NCBI GenBank assembly: GCA_025618425.1
Contig: CM046837.1
Coordinates: 19,739,577-19,803,576, forward strand
Direction of reading: 5' to 3'
Length of the DNA: 64,000 bases
DNA from: Heliocidaris tuberculata
Taxonomy: Eukaryota > Echinodermata > Echinoidea > Camarodonta > Echinometridae
In this document: piece after piece, positions 23,799-34,079 of the stretch
Layout: every line of letters begins with the position of its first letter
How positions within the stretch are numbered: position 1 is the stretch's first letter
The notes under the pieces: model-generated
What the model was told of the DNA's origin: nothing
What the model saw: the letters and a program-made list of their open reading frames with translations, nothing else
The model's database searches: none
Program-made: the position numbers and the translations under genes

Positions 23799-25720
23799 AC
23801 AATACGCTTAGCTTTTCATGCAAAAGTACATGTATCACAATGACTTCTTCAGGGAAAGATGGTGACAGGTAAGCATCAATTTGATTTAGTTTTGTTACGT
23901 TTACTGACATCTACTGACTTGAGAACCTAGATCTATTGACGTCGGAGGCATCCTGTTCTTTTTACTGCAAGTAAACAAATTCGAATTTCAAATTCAAATT
24001 CAAATTCACATTCATTTATTGATTCAAAATCCAAACATATAGGATCATTTGAAATTTTCAGTTTACACACGTTAACATACAAAAATAACACAATTAAAAA
24101 AAAAAGAAAAAAAAATCGTACATAAAATTCCTGAAAAATGTTTTTGGGGAAAAAATTCCTCTTGCTTTTTTCGCTGCTCATAAAAAAAGATACCATACAA
24201 AAAATTCCTTAAAAAATGTTGGAAAATTTCTACCCAGCGAGCCGCGCCGCGCCACGCCGCGACCCGACTGTTTAGTACAAGCCCGGAGGTGGGGGTATCA
24301 TGGTCTGAGGGTGCTTTGCCAGAAGTGGTGTGGGATAGCTGCACAAGGTGAATGGCACTATTGACGGGGAACATTACATCAAAATCTTAAAATACTGTGT
24401 TCTACCATCTCTGAAACATTTATTAGGAGATGGAGAAGCAGTATTCCACCAAGACAATGCTCCTTGTCACACGGCCAAGGCTGTGAAAAAGTTTGCAGCA
24501 GAAAACCATCTTGAGATTCTCCCATGGCCCGGCAACAGTCCTGACATGAACCAGATCGAGCACGTGGGGGACTTCATCGGGAGGAAGATCGAAAAAATTA
24601 GATTTAGGAATGCTGCGTGCCTACAGGAAAGACTTGAACACGAGTGGAAAGTCATCCCAGCTGAATATTTGAAGAAACTGGTTGACAGTATGCCAAAACA
24701 CGTAAATGCCTTAATCAAGGCAAGAGGTGGACCAACCAAATATTGAATGTAAAATGCATTTTGTTGATTGATTTCAAGAGAAATAAATCATTTCAAATAT
24801 TTTTGGTTTGAAAATGATGATTTCATTGTCATTATCATGATTATACAAAGTTTTATGTATTTTATTGGTTGTATTTCTAGAGAAAAAAGTCAAATACGTG
24901 TTTTACAGGAGGTGGCTAATTAATTTTGGCCAGTAGTGTAAGCAAAAGTACGGAACACTACGCCCTTCCATAAGTAACACAACGCCAACCTCAAAGGATT
25001 TTGGTCGGACTGGCGTAGCAATAGCGTACTATAGCGTAGGCATGGCCTACAGTAGCGTGGTGTTGCGTAGACTTGCGTAAAAACTGCGTACTTTCTGTGT
25101 CCAGTGCTCTACGCCGAAAGTGCACGGAAAAATTAAACATGTTTATTTTTTTGCGTCCATCTCGCGTACCCCTTTGCGTCCTCGGCGTATTGCCACGTAG
25201 GCCAGCGTAGACACAGCGTAGGGCAACTTTAAGCTCGGTACGCCGCACTACGCAGTTCTACAGGCCCGGTGTGAAAGGGGCTTAAGCCACAAAGGAACAA
25301 ACAACAACGAAGTTCATTTCTTTGAAGCCGCTTTGTGCATGTTCAATATGAACCTTTTTATGTGCAGAAAATAATTATAGTGAAGCTTTGTATCTGCGAT
25401 TCATGAAGTGATTTTAAAATAATACAAAAAATTATTGTGCTAAAATACAAATCGGCCAGATTCTATAGACTAATTTAAACAGTAACCTGCCAATACTTAT
25501 TAAATCCACTTTCGATTCATGATGGAAATAAAATAATACCAAAGATGACTTTTCCACCCACAATAGGGTAATTATATGAAATCACATCGCAGTATAAGAT
25601 AGCTTACACAAACTATATGAATCAGTAAACACAAACACCGACAAACACAGACAATTAATGACAATAATCATACCAAGTTTTACTAAACAAGATATAGATA
25701 CAGCCAATAAATCTAATGAA

Positions 25721-25723
25721 TCC

Positions 25724-25812
<89 letters not shown>
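25721..25812. repeat. (AT)n-(GT)n microsatellite
   Basis: About 15 AT units are followed by about 30 GT units with one 'gc' interruption. Confidence 0.95.
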
Positions 25813-25815
<3 letters not shown>

Positions 25816-25884
25816 CTATACGAAAAACAATGAAACACCAGCCCACCCAGGCTACAATCTGAGCCTTGTACCCCAATAGATCTC

Positions 25885-26366
25885 TAAGACCAGTGCATAT
25901 AGGACTTATAAACCTAAGTGTCAGCCAGAGCCTTTGTTACGCAGTGGCTGGGAAGTGTAGTGGCACGGTACGACAATATATAAGAAGAAGAATTAATATA
26001 AAACTTTTACCTTTTTCTTTTTAGATCCGGAGACGCCCATGTTTGCTGTAGGTCTATAACTCGGTACAGTTGGAATCAGATTACACTACTCTAAATGGTA
26101 CAACCAAAGAATACAACTCCGTAACTTGGCATGATTGGTGTGACATTGAAACCCAAATCACCATGAACGTCACGCCAGTATGTTCTGTTTGGCAGAGCAA
26201 ACAAAACTTGAATTATTATTTTTTTTTTTTACTTTCATGTACACTTTGCGGAACGCACTGAGGTCAACTATGCAGCTAGACTAACGAATAGAACAAACAG
26301 GAATAACATTTCCAACTAATTATGTGGTAATATCCGTGTGTTTCAAGGTGCTAAAACAGACTAACC
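25885..26366. repeat. Dispersed duplicated segment, copy 2
   Basis: Collinear with 658-1,130. The block after 'cctttttctttttag' contains a frame reading YTTLNGTTKEYNSVTWHDWC then DIETQITMNVTP, so it may descend from a real exon with an acceptor before it and a donor-like 'gtatgt' at the end of 'cacgccagtatgt'. The frame is closed 5' of this stretch. Function and family are not recognised. Confidence 0.55.
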
Positions 26367-26904
26367 GAAGGTTGTTTATAATTGATGGCATGAGCGTATG
26401 TCATTTTGAAAAGGGCAATAAGTAAATTGAGATATATATTATACATGTAGTATATTATATTTGTATCCTACCGCATGTTTATTGAAGTGGTTATTCTTCT
26501 GTAATAGTGTTTTAGATATCAGACTCATGTGTCACGCTGAGACCAAATATTATGAATATCTATGTGTTTTGGTTTATAGAGTTTTTACACCTATGGTTTT
26601 GTAGCCGTTAAGTTTGTTATCCGATTTTATGCAAATCAAACGGTGTATTGTTATGTCTTGAAGAGAAGGGAAAGAAAAAGGTAGTCACACCAATATGTTG
26701 TTATTGTGTGATATGACAAATGTGAAGTAAAGTAGCGCCACCTGGCATCGCCCTCTTGGCCATGGTAATAAACACCATCACAGATCATACCTCAAAGTCG
26801 TCCGGTATTTTCCTTTATTTAATTAACCCATTGGTATTTAACTAACCTTTGGCGCACTAAGATTGTAAGAAAACACTAAGATTGTAGACCGTTTTATAAA
26901 ACTT
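26367..26904. other. No gene seen
   Basis: A+T-rich sequence with no recognised repeat or coding feature. Confidence 0.5.
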
Positions 26905-26908
26905 TTAA

Positions 26909-27062
26909 TACATGGTTGTGCCAGTTCGTGCGTTAGTGCGATCCAGCAACACGCAGGTTTTTATCGTGGTGTCTAACACACTCGGCTACGCCTCGTGCGT
27001 TAGTACATCACGATAAAAACCTTTGTGTTGCCAGATCGCACTAACGCACTCCCAACCATGTA
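26909..27062. mobile_element. 154-bp TTAA-flanked foldback MITE
   Basis: Near-perfect palindrome with ends 'tacatggttg' and 'caaccatgta', bordered by TTAA at 26,905-26,908 and 27,063-27,066. Inner arms include 'gcgttagtgcgatc' and 'ggtttttatcgtg', both with inverted partners. Confidence 0.8.
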
Positions 27063-27066
27063 TTAA

Positions 27067-28400
27067 TAGTATATTACCATATCAGTCTATTTGGACATCA
27101 AACGGCATGCCAGCGATAAAAATGGTCAGCATGAAATTAAGCAATAACACACAAAACGAAGAAGTTCAGTATCCTCATGTGTATATATACATGTTTATAT
27201 ACATATAATTTCTATTATAAACTACAACCCAAGTGACTAATTACCCTTTCAAAACGACAAGCGCAATTATGTCACTTCCCTTCCATTCTCTACAGCCAAA
27301 CAAGCACAAAGCATAAACTGTCATAACATAAGAATGGCGTATAAAACATGGGCAACTGCACGGCCTTATCAAATAAACAAAATAGAGACTGTTATTTTGT
27401 CAAGCCAAAGACCTCACCCAAATCGTAATTCAAAACAAGTAAGATGAAAACAATGTGATTAACAACAAACCAACAACTATGGCTATAACATAGCAGTCAA
27501 TACAGGTCCACCTAGAGTGCATGGATGAGATTCGCTACAAATCTTGCATGTACATCAAAGCCATTAAGAAGCAAATAAATCAATAACACATTAATCAACT
27601 CTTCATATCACAGAGAACAAAATCCTCGAAGATTAACTATGAGCAGGACTAAGAAATAACTAATTAACAAACAACGACAATCGATCAATTATTAAGTAAC
27701 TTAGCATCACAAATAACTGTAATGATTAATTTATGATCATACAAAACAGAAAATAGTGACACAGCATATTAGAAACACTAAGACAAAAGAGTATCAGAGT
27801 CCCGGATCCGATTATAGTTGCATTATTTGCATACCAAAAAAAGAAAGAAAATTCCTATAAACACAATAATCCTTCAATAACCGTAACAGGTAGAGATACA
27901 CCATTCCCTGAATATACCTAACGTGAAGGTACGGCTTACTACTTCGAATTACAACGAATAAACAGATATATAGTGTCAAACTATGACAAACATCGAATAC
28001 ATTTAAAATCACTCTGATATTGATCTTTTAAACATAATCACAAGTCCTCATGTAATGCATACGTTGTATCAGATATCAAGGGAAATAATGCATATAATTT
28101 TTCTTTGATGTATACAATTTAGATGTATGGTAGCAAGCTAAAACATTCTGGAAAGTAATGCAAAAGATCATATCCTCATCTCACACTGCAGATGTACAAA
28201 ACTCAAAACAATTACCGTCGCTATAAACATAGGAATTGATCATAACAGTCTATATTGGATGCCGTGGATCAGTGAAGTAACAGCATCGGGCAATAACATG
28301 AACGGGGCTGTCAAAATATGGTATATACCCAACGTAAGGTAGGTATAGAGGCTTTGTCCATCTAGAGTCCTAGAGACAAGAGTTGGTCCGTGGCACAATA
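27067..28400. other. A+T-rich, no gene seen
   Basis: Simple A+T-rich sequence with no domain, repeat end or RNA gene recognised. It lies downstream, in minus-strand terms, of the retroelement-like frame. Confidence 0.5.
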
Positions 28401-29739
28401 TCAAGACCACATAAACATCTGCGACTGAAGAAGAGTGGTTGCCATTCGTAGCATCACATCTGGTGGTAAACCTTTGTGGCAACCTCGTATGACGTCTACG
28501 GTTGGCGGACCCCTGGGACTGCAGAAGGGGAAGACGTCGGAGAACAGATCTGCAAGTGAGGACGCTCTGGAGATACTAAGCGGCAGTCTCAGGTCGCGTA
28601 CACAGGCACCTGGTTCGAGGGAAGCAGTAGAGGACCTCCCATTTGGCAGGGAAGACCACACACCAGGTCTGCAAAGCTCTCCCAGTGGGACAGACAGATC
28701 AGCAGGACCATGCTCTGTATGAAATGAAGAAGCAGCATGGGGCTGATCTGATGGACGAGTGTGACGGGCACTATCAGGCAGGATGGAACGGTCATGCAGG
28801 TTGCTAACGAATAGACTGCTGGCCAGATGTGGGCATACAGTCACTGTGACAGTCGACGAGGTCATGTGACCCGGGTACGGCGGCAGTTCTGTGGCCACAC
28901 AACATGTGTGTGAGAACAGACTAACTTGCGCACTTGAGGACCTATTGCTCCTGTCGTTTGGCAGGCATAAAGGCGCAACGATCCCTCCATCGCTAGCTAC
29001 GCAGCTGCTACTCATGCAGTCAGGTAAATGAGGCATATCGATACCTCCGCGGTCAACTGATCAGTTGCTACCAATGCATCGATCCGGTACGTTTATATCA
29101 GACATCACCATAGTCCCATCATGCAAAGTGGTCGAACCATAGTCCAGACTGGAATTCGAATGTACAGACTCTATGAAACGACTGACAAACACAGCAGGCT
29201 GAGAACAATTTGCAACCACCATAGAGGACTCAAGGGGGAAATTAATACCAGGTGGAGAACATAGCTCTCTACAGGGAGTGCAAGGCATGTGCCTAGAACA
29301 GAGGAAGGCAATGTTGTCATGACAACTGCCTCGATAATTACATTCAACTGTGGAAACACTATTCGCACCATCCTTGGAAAATACTGAAGGAAAGTATAGC
29401 TGACCAGTGTCTTCTTCAGCAGGTGTGTACAAAGCTGTGCTATGCAGGAGCAATGGTAGCTGACAAACCTTGGATTTATAACTAGGCCCATCTATGTCAT
29501 TCTCATTGAATCCCTCATCACAGTTCACATGATCATTGATCATTTCTTTTGTCTCTCCTATTACCTTGCAGTGATCGATATTCAAATCATCCCCACAACA
29601 TGTAGTTCCTAATCCATGGTAGCTAATCACATCTTCACTGATCTCTCTTCCAATATCATCACTACCAATAGTCTCACATCTATCATCTCTCTGCATGTCC
29701 TCCTTCCATACATGCATGTCACCTGTGCTAGTCTCTACT

Positions 29740-29903
29740 CCTGGGTGCCGTTCCATAAAACTTGCTATTATAGTAACTTTGCTATTATAGTAACTTTTCA
29801 TGGAATACTGGATTTTGATTGGCTCTTGAGCAACGTTACCATGGTAGTTACCATTGATGGCAAAGTTACTATAATAGTAAGTCTTTATGCAATGGCACCC
29901 AGG
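29740..29903. mobile_element. 164-bp foldback MITE inside the retroelement-like frame
   Basis: Ends 'cctgggtgccgttccat' and, reverse-complemented, 'cctgggtgccattgcat'. Sub-terminal arms 'ctattatagtaactttgc' pair with their inverse. The flanking direct repeat is 'act' (29,737-29,739 and 29,904-29,906). The open frame runs straight through it. Confidence 0.7.
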
Positions 29904-30272
29904 ACTCACACTCTCACCGATCTCATAACTTTGATCTCCCAGATATTTGTTCTCTCGTGTAACACATTCCTTCTCACTAGACAACATTCCATGACCCTCA
30001 CTTGTCTCATGTTCATCTAATTCTGTGTGTTCATTACCTACCAGGGTGTCATGACTGTTATCATAACAAATATCTGCATGAGGATTATCACTCACATTCA
30101 TCTCACATCCCTCATTTCTGAGATCTTTGATAACGGGATCATAATCATCGTGTTGACCATCTGATGTCAGACATCCAGGATCATCCCCATTCACACCCTC
30201 CATGCCATGAAGACATGCGAGAGACGAGTCAAAATCATGAGGCGATGATGAACCGTAATAGCAAGTGACATC

Positions 30273-30742
30273 CCCGGGGGGGGGGGGGGGCACTCACGTA
30301 TATTGGTGGTACGGGGACGTGCCGCTTTGATGACCCCCTTTTTCAGACCCCGATTTCCGTTCTCTAGATACTCAGTTCCGCTCAGGAGCCGCTCAGCCCC
30401 GCTCTGAAGACCCCCGTTATGAAACATATCCGTTCGCATGCGGCCGGGAGCGTGGCGGAGGCAGTGGTCGCTCGACCTGGTCTCGCGCCCTAGGCCCTTT
30501 CGTCGCGCGAGCCTTGAAAACTGCTCCAGCTAGCTAGCTCCTAGCGCTACAAGACCCCCTATTTTCACTCTGCCGGTTAGTTTTGTAGTTCCCTAGACCC
30601 TGTTTTTCACTCTGCCCAATAGATATAGTTCCCAAGACCCCGTATTTTACACCTTGAAGTCAGTTCCTTAGACCCCCTTTTCGGGGATTCGTGAGGCACA
30701 CCCCCGTCAAAATATAATTCGAGTGCCCCCCCCCCCCCCGTG
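30273..30742. mobile_element. 470-bp MITE with poly-G/poly-C termini and 8-bp TSD
   Basis: TSD 'gtgacatc' at 30,265-30,272 and 30,743-30,750. The termini are 'cccggggg...gggcactc' and 'gagtgccccc...cccgtg'. The interior contains 'gaccccc' and 'tagttcc' motifs repeated. The 8-bp duplication suggests a hAT-like mechanism. Confidence 0.75.
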
Positions 30743-30927
30743 GTGACATCATCTCCAAACATGATCTGTTGCTTGGAGGGGCGGACAGACACATCATTTA
30801 ACTCCATTAAGGGAGCTCCAGCAATAACATCAACATGAGCATTATCCAGGTAATGATCTTGGACTACCACACCCTCAAACCAAAGTTCACACCCTTCCAA
30901 CAACAATGGGAAAGAGGTCAATCCAAC

Positions 30928-31260
30928 CAGTGGCGGATCCAGGGGGGGCAATCCCGGCCCGTGCCCCCCCCCCCTTTTGAGGGAAAACAATGCAATGTGC
31001 CCCCCCCCCCCTATTTGCGATTGTGCCCACCCTTTTCGAGCAGAAAACCTTTTTTTTTTTTTTTTGGTTTTTTTTTTGCTTGTCAGAGAATTATGGAGGG
31101 GAACTGGACCCCATAACCCCCCCCCCCCCCCCCACTGAGCGACTTTTGGAGGGCTGGCGAGAGACCAAAAAAATATGGGTCTCCCTCCAAGCAGTTTCCC
31201 AAAGTTGACAATCCTGCATTTGTGTGCCCCCCCTTATACGAAATCCTGGATCCGCCCCTG
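30928..31260. mobile_element. 333-bp hAT-type MITE, 'cagtggcggatcc' family
   Basis: Perfect 8-bp TSD 'aatccaac' (30,920-30,927 and 31,261-31,268); ends 'cagtggcggatccagg' and, reverse-complemented, 'caggggcggatccagg'. The interior includes poly-C, poly-T and 'gcttgtcagagaattatgga', a sequence also in the 23.1-kb element. Confidence 0.9.
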
Positions 31261-31699
31261 AATCCAACAATTTGAGTCTGATCGACAAGACTACCCAGCA
31301 AAACGTCATCATCAAGCGAATAATCACTGAACCCCAAATCATCAACAATAACCTCAAAACCAAAATAATCAGCTGCAGATTCTGTGATCATATTAATTCG
31401 TGATCCACTCTTCACTTCAACAGAAATGTTCATATTCCCTACTGTACGAGCAAAGAAACAAGGCTTTGTCATGATCTGCCTGCTCGCAGAATTGCGCAAA
31501 TTTGATTGCGATGACCTGCTAGCCGGACACCAGCTCTTCGGCAGAAGCGTAATAGAAATACAACGTATAATATAAGACAAAGCTAAAAGATTAAATATAG
31601 ATATATAATCAAACATAGACATAACTACGAATTGGGAAATACAACCTGATTAGTAACGAAACTATGTGATTTACAGAGCCAAAGGAGATAGGTCTTTAA

Positions 31700-31925
31700 T
31701 CCGCAAGTGCAGGCGCATAGCCAAGGAGGGGGACGGGGCGGGGGGGGGGGCGCCCCTCCAAATGCCAGGGGGGAAAGGAAAAAAAAAAAGAAAAGAAAAA
31801 GAAGAGAGGGGGAAGAAAGGAAAATGAGAAAAAAAGGAGGAGGGAGAATAAGAGCCTAGGAAAGACTGAAAGAAAGACCAAAATCATTTTCCTCTTTTAA
31901 AAAATCTTGGTGAAAGGTCCCCCGG
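31700..31925. other. GA-rich tract with a hAT-like left end
   Basis: 'gcaggcgcatagccaagg' at about 31,712 followed by poly-G resembles the 'caggggcgtagct' terminus at 15,296; no right end or TSD was seen. The purine-rich tract to about 31,880 yields artefactual frames. Confidence 0.35.
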
Positions 31926-32680
31926 CCTTTGAAGAATCAACAATGAAATAGGAGTTGTTGATGTAAGCCTATATCATTACGGGTGACCTGTATAAATACC
32001 GATCCCCCCTCCTGCCATTTTTCTTAGAGTCAGGAATTGTTTGTGTTGATTTTTTTTTAAATGGGGGGGGGGGGATTTCTTTCTTACAATCTTTCCTATA
32101 TAATGTTTCGGTATAAAATTGCTCATTTGTACTATCATTTATACATATATTATATTGCTTCATATTTAAACCGCTGGCAATAATGTCCTCCAATAAAATT
32201 ATGATTGTCTTTTCTTTCTGTTGTAATGTATGAGGTTATAGTCAAGCAACATTTATATAGAAAAGTCGATCACACGAAACTTCGCTCCGAGCGAAAGATA
32301 GATTTATGCCTTTGCACAGCCTTTTATCCTTACTTTTTAAAATTATTGTCTGTTCTTGTTGTCTTTGTGGGGTTTTTCGTATGAGTGTGGTAAACCTTTC
32401 ACATGAGTTCCAAATTGAGCTCCGTATTAGATTCATAGTCAAGACAAATAAAAACGGGGTAGGCCTATACAAAATAGCAGTAACATGTATCGACTACTGA
32501 GTGGAAATTTCCATGATCATTCTGGATTTGAACAAATGCTATAGCTCGAGATTGCGCTTCGCTCGTGAGGGGGGAAACCATAGGGGAAACTCCCCCTCCC
32601 ACACTTTCGTCGTGCACGATCGGATGGCCCCTCCCAAAATGAAATCCTGGCTGTGCTGTTGGCCAAGTGTCTGATATATA
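31926..32680. other. No gene seen
   Basis: A+T-rich sequence with short poly-G and poly-T runs; no supported feature. Confidence 0.5.
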
Positions 32681-32681
32681 C

Positions 32682-33072
32682 AGACTAAGTTGTTCCAAAA
32701 AAAGGTACAATTTTGCACCCTTCAAATGCAACACTGGCAGCACCTTTTTGGGTGCAACTTTGCACCCTAAGAAGCTTTTTGCACCTTTAAGGGTGCAGTT
32801 AGCTACAATTTGGGTGCAGAGTTGTACCCTTTAGAAAAGGTACAAAATTGCACCCTTTTGGATGCAAACGTTTCTGCACCCTTAAAGGTGCAAAGTTGCA
32901 CCTTTTAGGGTGCAAACGGGCATTAAAGGGTGCAAACAAGAACAAAAAGGTGCATTTTTGCACCCTTTTCATGTAGGGTGCAAGATTGCACCCAAAAAGG
33001 TGCTGCCAGTGTTGCATCTAGGGTGCACACTTGAACCCTTTTTTCTTAGTGTGTACAGACAGAAGTTGTTCC
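32682..33072. repeat. Foldback repeat built from 'gggtgcaa' units
   Basis: A palindrome of about 370 bp: 'aacactggcagcaccttttt' on the left pairs with 'aaaaaggtgctgccagtgtt' on the right, and the interior consists of alternating 'ggtgcaaa' and 'tttgcaccc' motifs. Flanking direct repeats around 'acagac..aagttgttcc' occur at both ends (about 32,681-32,698 and 33,055-33,072), suggesting a long or imperfect target duplication. Confidence 0.65.
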
Positions 33073-33074
33073 AG

Positions 33075-34079
33075 AGATTGCATGGGAGCACAATCATACA
33101 GAAAATGCACGATCGCCATAGCGGGTGTGAGTTCAAGACCATGGGCTAGTTGAAGGTGCCGGGGATGGGCACATGTTGATGAACATGGAAACGTTCTAAG
33201 CTATGAACATGGTGTAATGAAGGTAGCTTCTCATCCTTGATCAAACATCGTAGATATACCCTATATCCACTCGTATTCCAATAGAGCAAGTCGATCACTT
33301 GAAATACAGAGCGAATAGTAGGGGCATATTTTACAGAATAAAACTACCAGGGGTGTCACTGGGACATTTTGAATGGGGCGGCCGGGGGGGGGGGGATACC
33401 CGAATTTGCCAACAAAAAACAGCTGCCCCCAATAAAATCGGAGATGTAGCGATCTTGATCATACGGGCCCATTTTCGCAGGGGAGGAGGGCTGACGCCTG
33501 TTGCCCGAATATCGGCTTTTCAATTTCTAAATCTTTGCGAGCGAGCGAAATTGTCTCGACTTTTCGTATAGTGAAAAGGCATGTACAGAAGTTACATACA
33601 GATGCTGCCCCGTGATGGTTGCCCGAATATCGGAACTTTGAAATTGAAAATCCCCGGGGAGACAGAGGTGGCTCATTTGCCGAGAGCAGTTTTGGGGGTC
33701 TTTTATAACTATTACTGTGATTCCTTTCTGATAAACGCTGACATATGACCGAGGAAACTAGATATTGGAATGATACTGAAAATTTACTGACGTATAATTA
33801 CTTCATTGCCCAATGTCCATTACACTATTTAAGTACTTAGCACCGGTAAATTTAAATTTACAAGGGGACAGATTAGGGGAGGGGCAGGGGTTCTATAATC
33901 TTTTCACTCCCCCCCCCCGCCCCTTCTTCAGTCCTTTTTTTTTTTGTATACCTTAATTTCACCGGCCCCTTTTCCCTCCCCCCCCCCCCCCGGCCCCAAT
34001 ACTGAAAAGCTGGCAACGCTAGAGAAGCAGAAAAAGTACATTCCTGATCAATAGTTTCTGAAATTCTGAGTGAGTATAT
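33075..34079. other. No gene seen; poly-G/poly-C runs
   Basis: Contains 'gttgcccgaatatcgg' twice (about 33,500 and 33,619) and several G or C runs. No coding or transposon boundaries could be supported. Confidence 0.45.

Larger units (their letters stand above)
22120..24281. mobile_element. MULE-like element inserted in the Tc1 transposase
   Basis: Long terminal inverted repeats of about 220 bp (22,120-22,345 and 24,060-24,281) begin 'cttatactaaacagtcggg' and 'cttgtactaaacagtcggg' and include 'gcggcgtggcgcggcgcgg'. The flanking repeat is 'ctcggaggtggg' (22,108-22,119) and 'cccggaggtggg' (24,282-24,293); the core 'ggaggtggg' is 9 bp, which with the long termini suggests a Mutator-like element. 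No transposase recognised. Confidence 0.7.
21592..24746 (+). pseudogene. Tc1-like DDE transposase, broken and interrupted
   Basis: The first part (21,592-22,119) encodes a helix-turn-helix region beginning near AVVLSEEGSSMNKTAERLH, then MARKLETYFSIALSSRTVRR, and the first catalytic region around FSDGSRYRLVSGRPICV, with in-frame stops in between. The second part (24,294-24,746) continues with GGG, AVFHQDNAPCHTAKAVKKF (second catalytic Asp) and LPWPGNSPDMNQIEH (Glu), with 34 residues between the Asp and Glu, as in Tc1 (DD34E). It ends at a TGA. The stops and the 2.1-kb insertion mean it is inactive. Confidence 0.85.
20987..24938 (+). mobile_element. Tc1-like transposon with very long inverted termini
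   Basis: Flanked by TA (20,985-20,986 and 24,939-24,940); ends 'caccactggccaaaattaat' and, reverse-complemented, 'cactactggccaaaattaat'. The left 600 bp (to about 21,592) is an inverted duplicate of the right 600 bp (24,313-24,938), so it is antisense to the 3' half of the transposase. The remaining coding sequence lies at 21,592-22,119 and 24,294-24,746, split by another element. Confidence 0.85.
20700..25282. mobile_element. PIF/Harbinger-like MITE, outer shell of a transposon nest
   Basis: Ends 'agccttttcacacc' and, reverse-complemented, 'agcccctttcacacc', flanked by the 3-bp repeat TAA (20,697-20,699 and 25,283-25,285), as expected for PIF/Harbinger elements. Both arms are rich in 'gcgtag' and 'ggcgtac' micro-repeats. 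Without the Tc1-like element inside (20,987-24,938) it would be about 630 bp. No own transposase. Confidence 0.75.
28401..31622 (-). pseudogene. Retroelement-like reading frame with retropepsin-like segment, interrupted
   Basis: Read on the minus strand, three open pieces (31,622 to about 31,269; 30,919 to about 30,751; 30,264 to 28,401) fall in one frame once two inserted elements with 8-bp TSDs (30,928-31,260 and 30,273-30,742) are discounted. One in-frame stop remains at about 29,061-29,063, and a 164-bp MITE lies at 29,740-29,903. The first pieces look like a retropepsin fold: NISVEVKSGSRINMI in the position of the catalytic loop, and VDVIAGAPLMELNDVSVRP, reminiscent of the region after protease in Ty3/gypsy-like Pol. 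The usual catalytic Asp is Lys here, so protease activity is not expected. The rest is acidic, Cys/His/Ser-rich and not recognised; no reverse transcriptase or LTR was seen. It could also be a domesticated or host gene. Confidence 0.45.

Noticed and set aside
23174..23910. Phe-rich and Lys-rich frames that look like membrane proteins
   Set aside because: Poly-T and poly-G minisatellite translated; no real coding signal.
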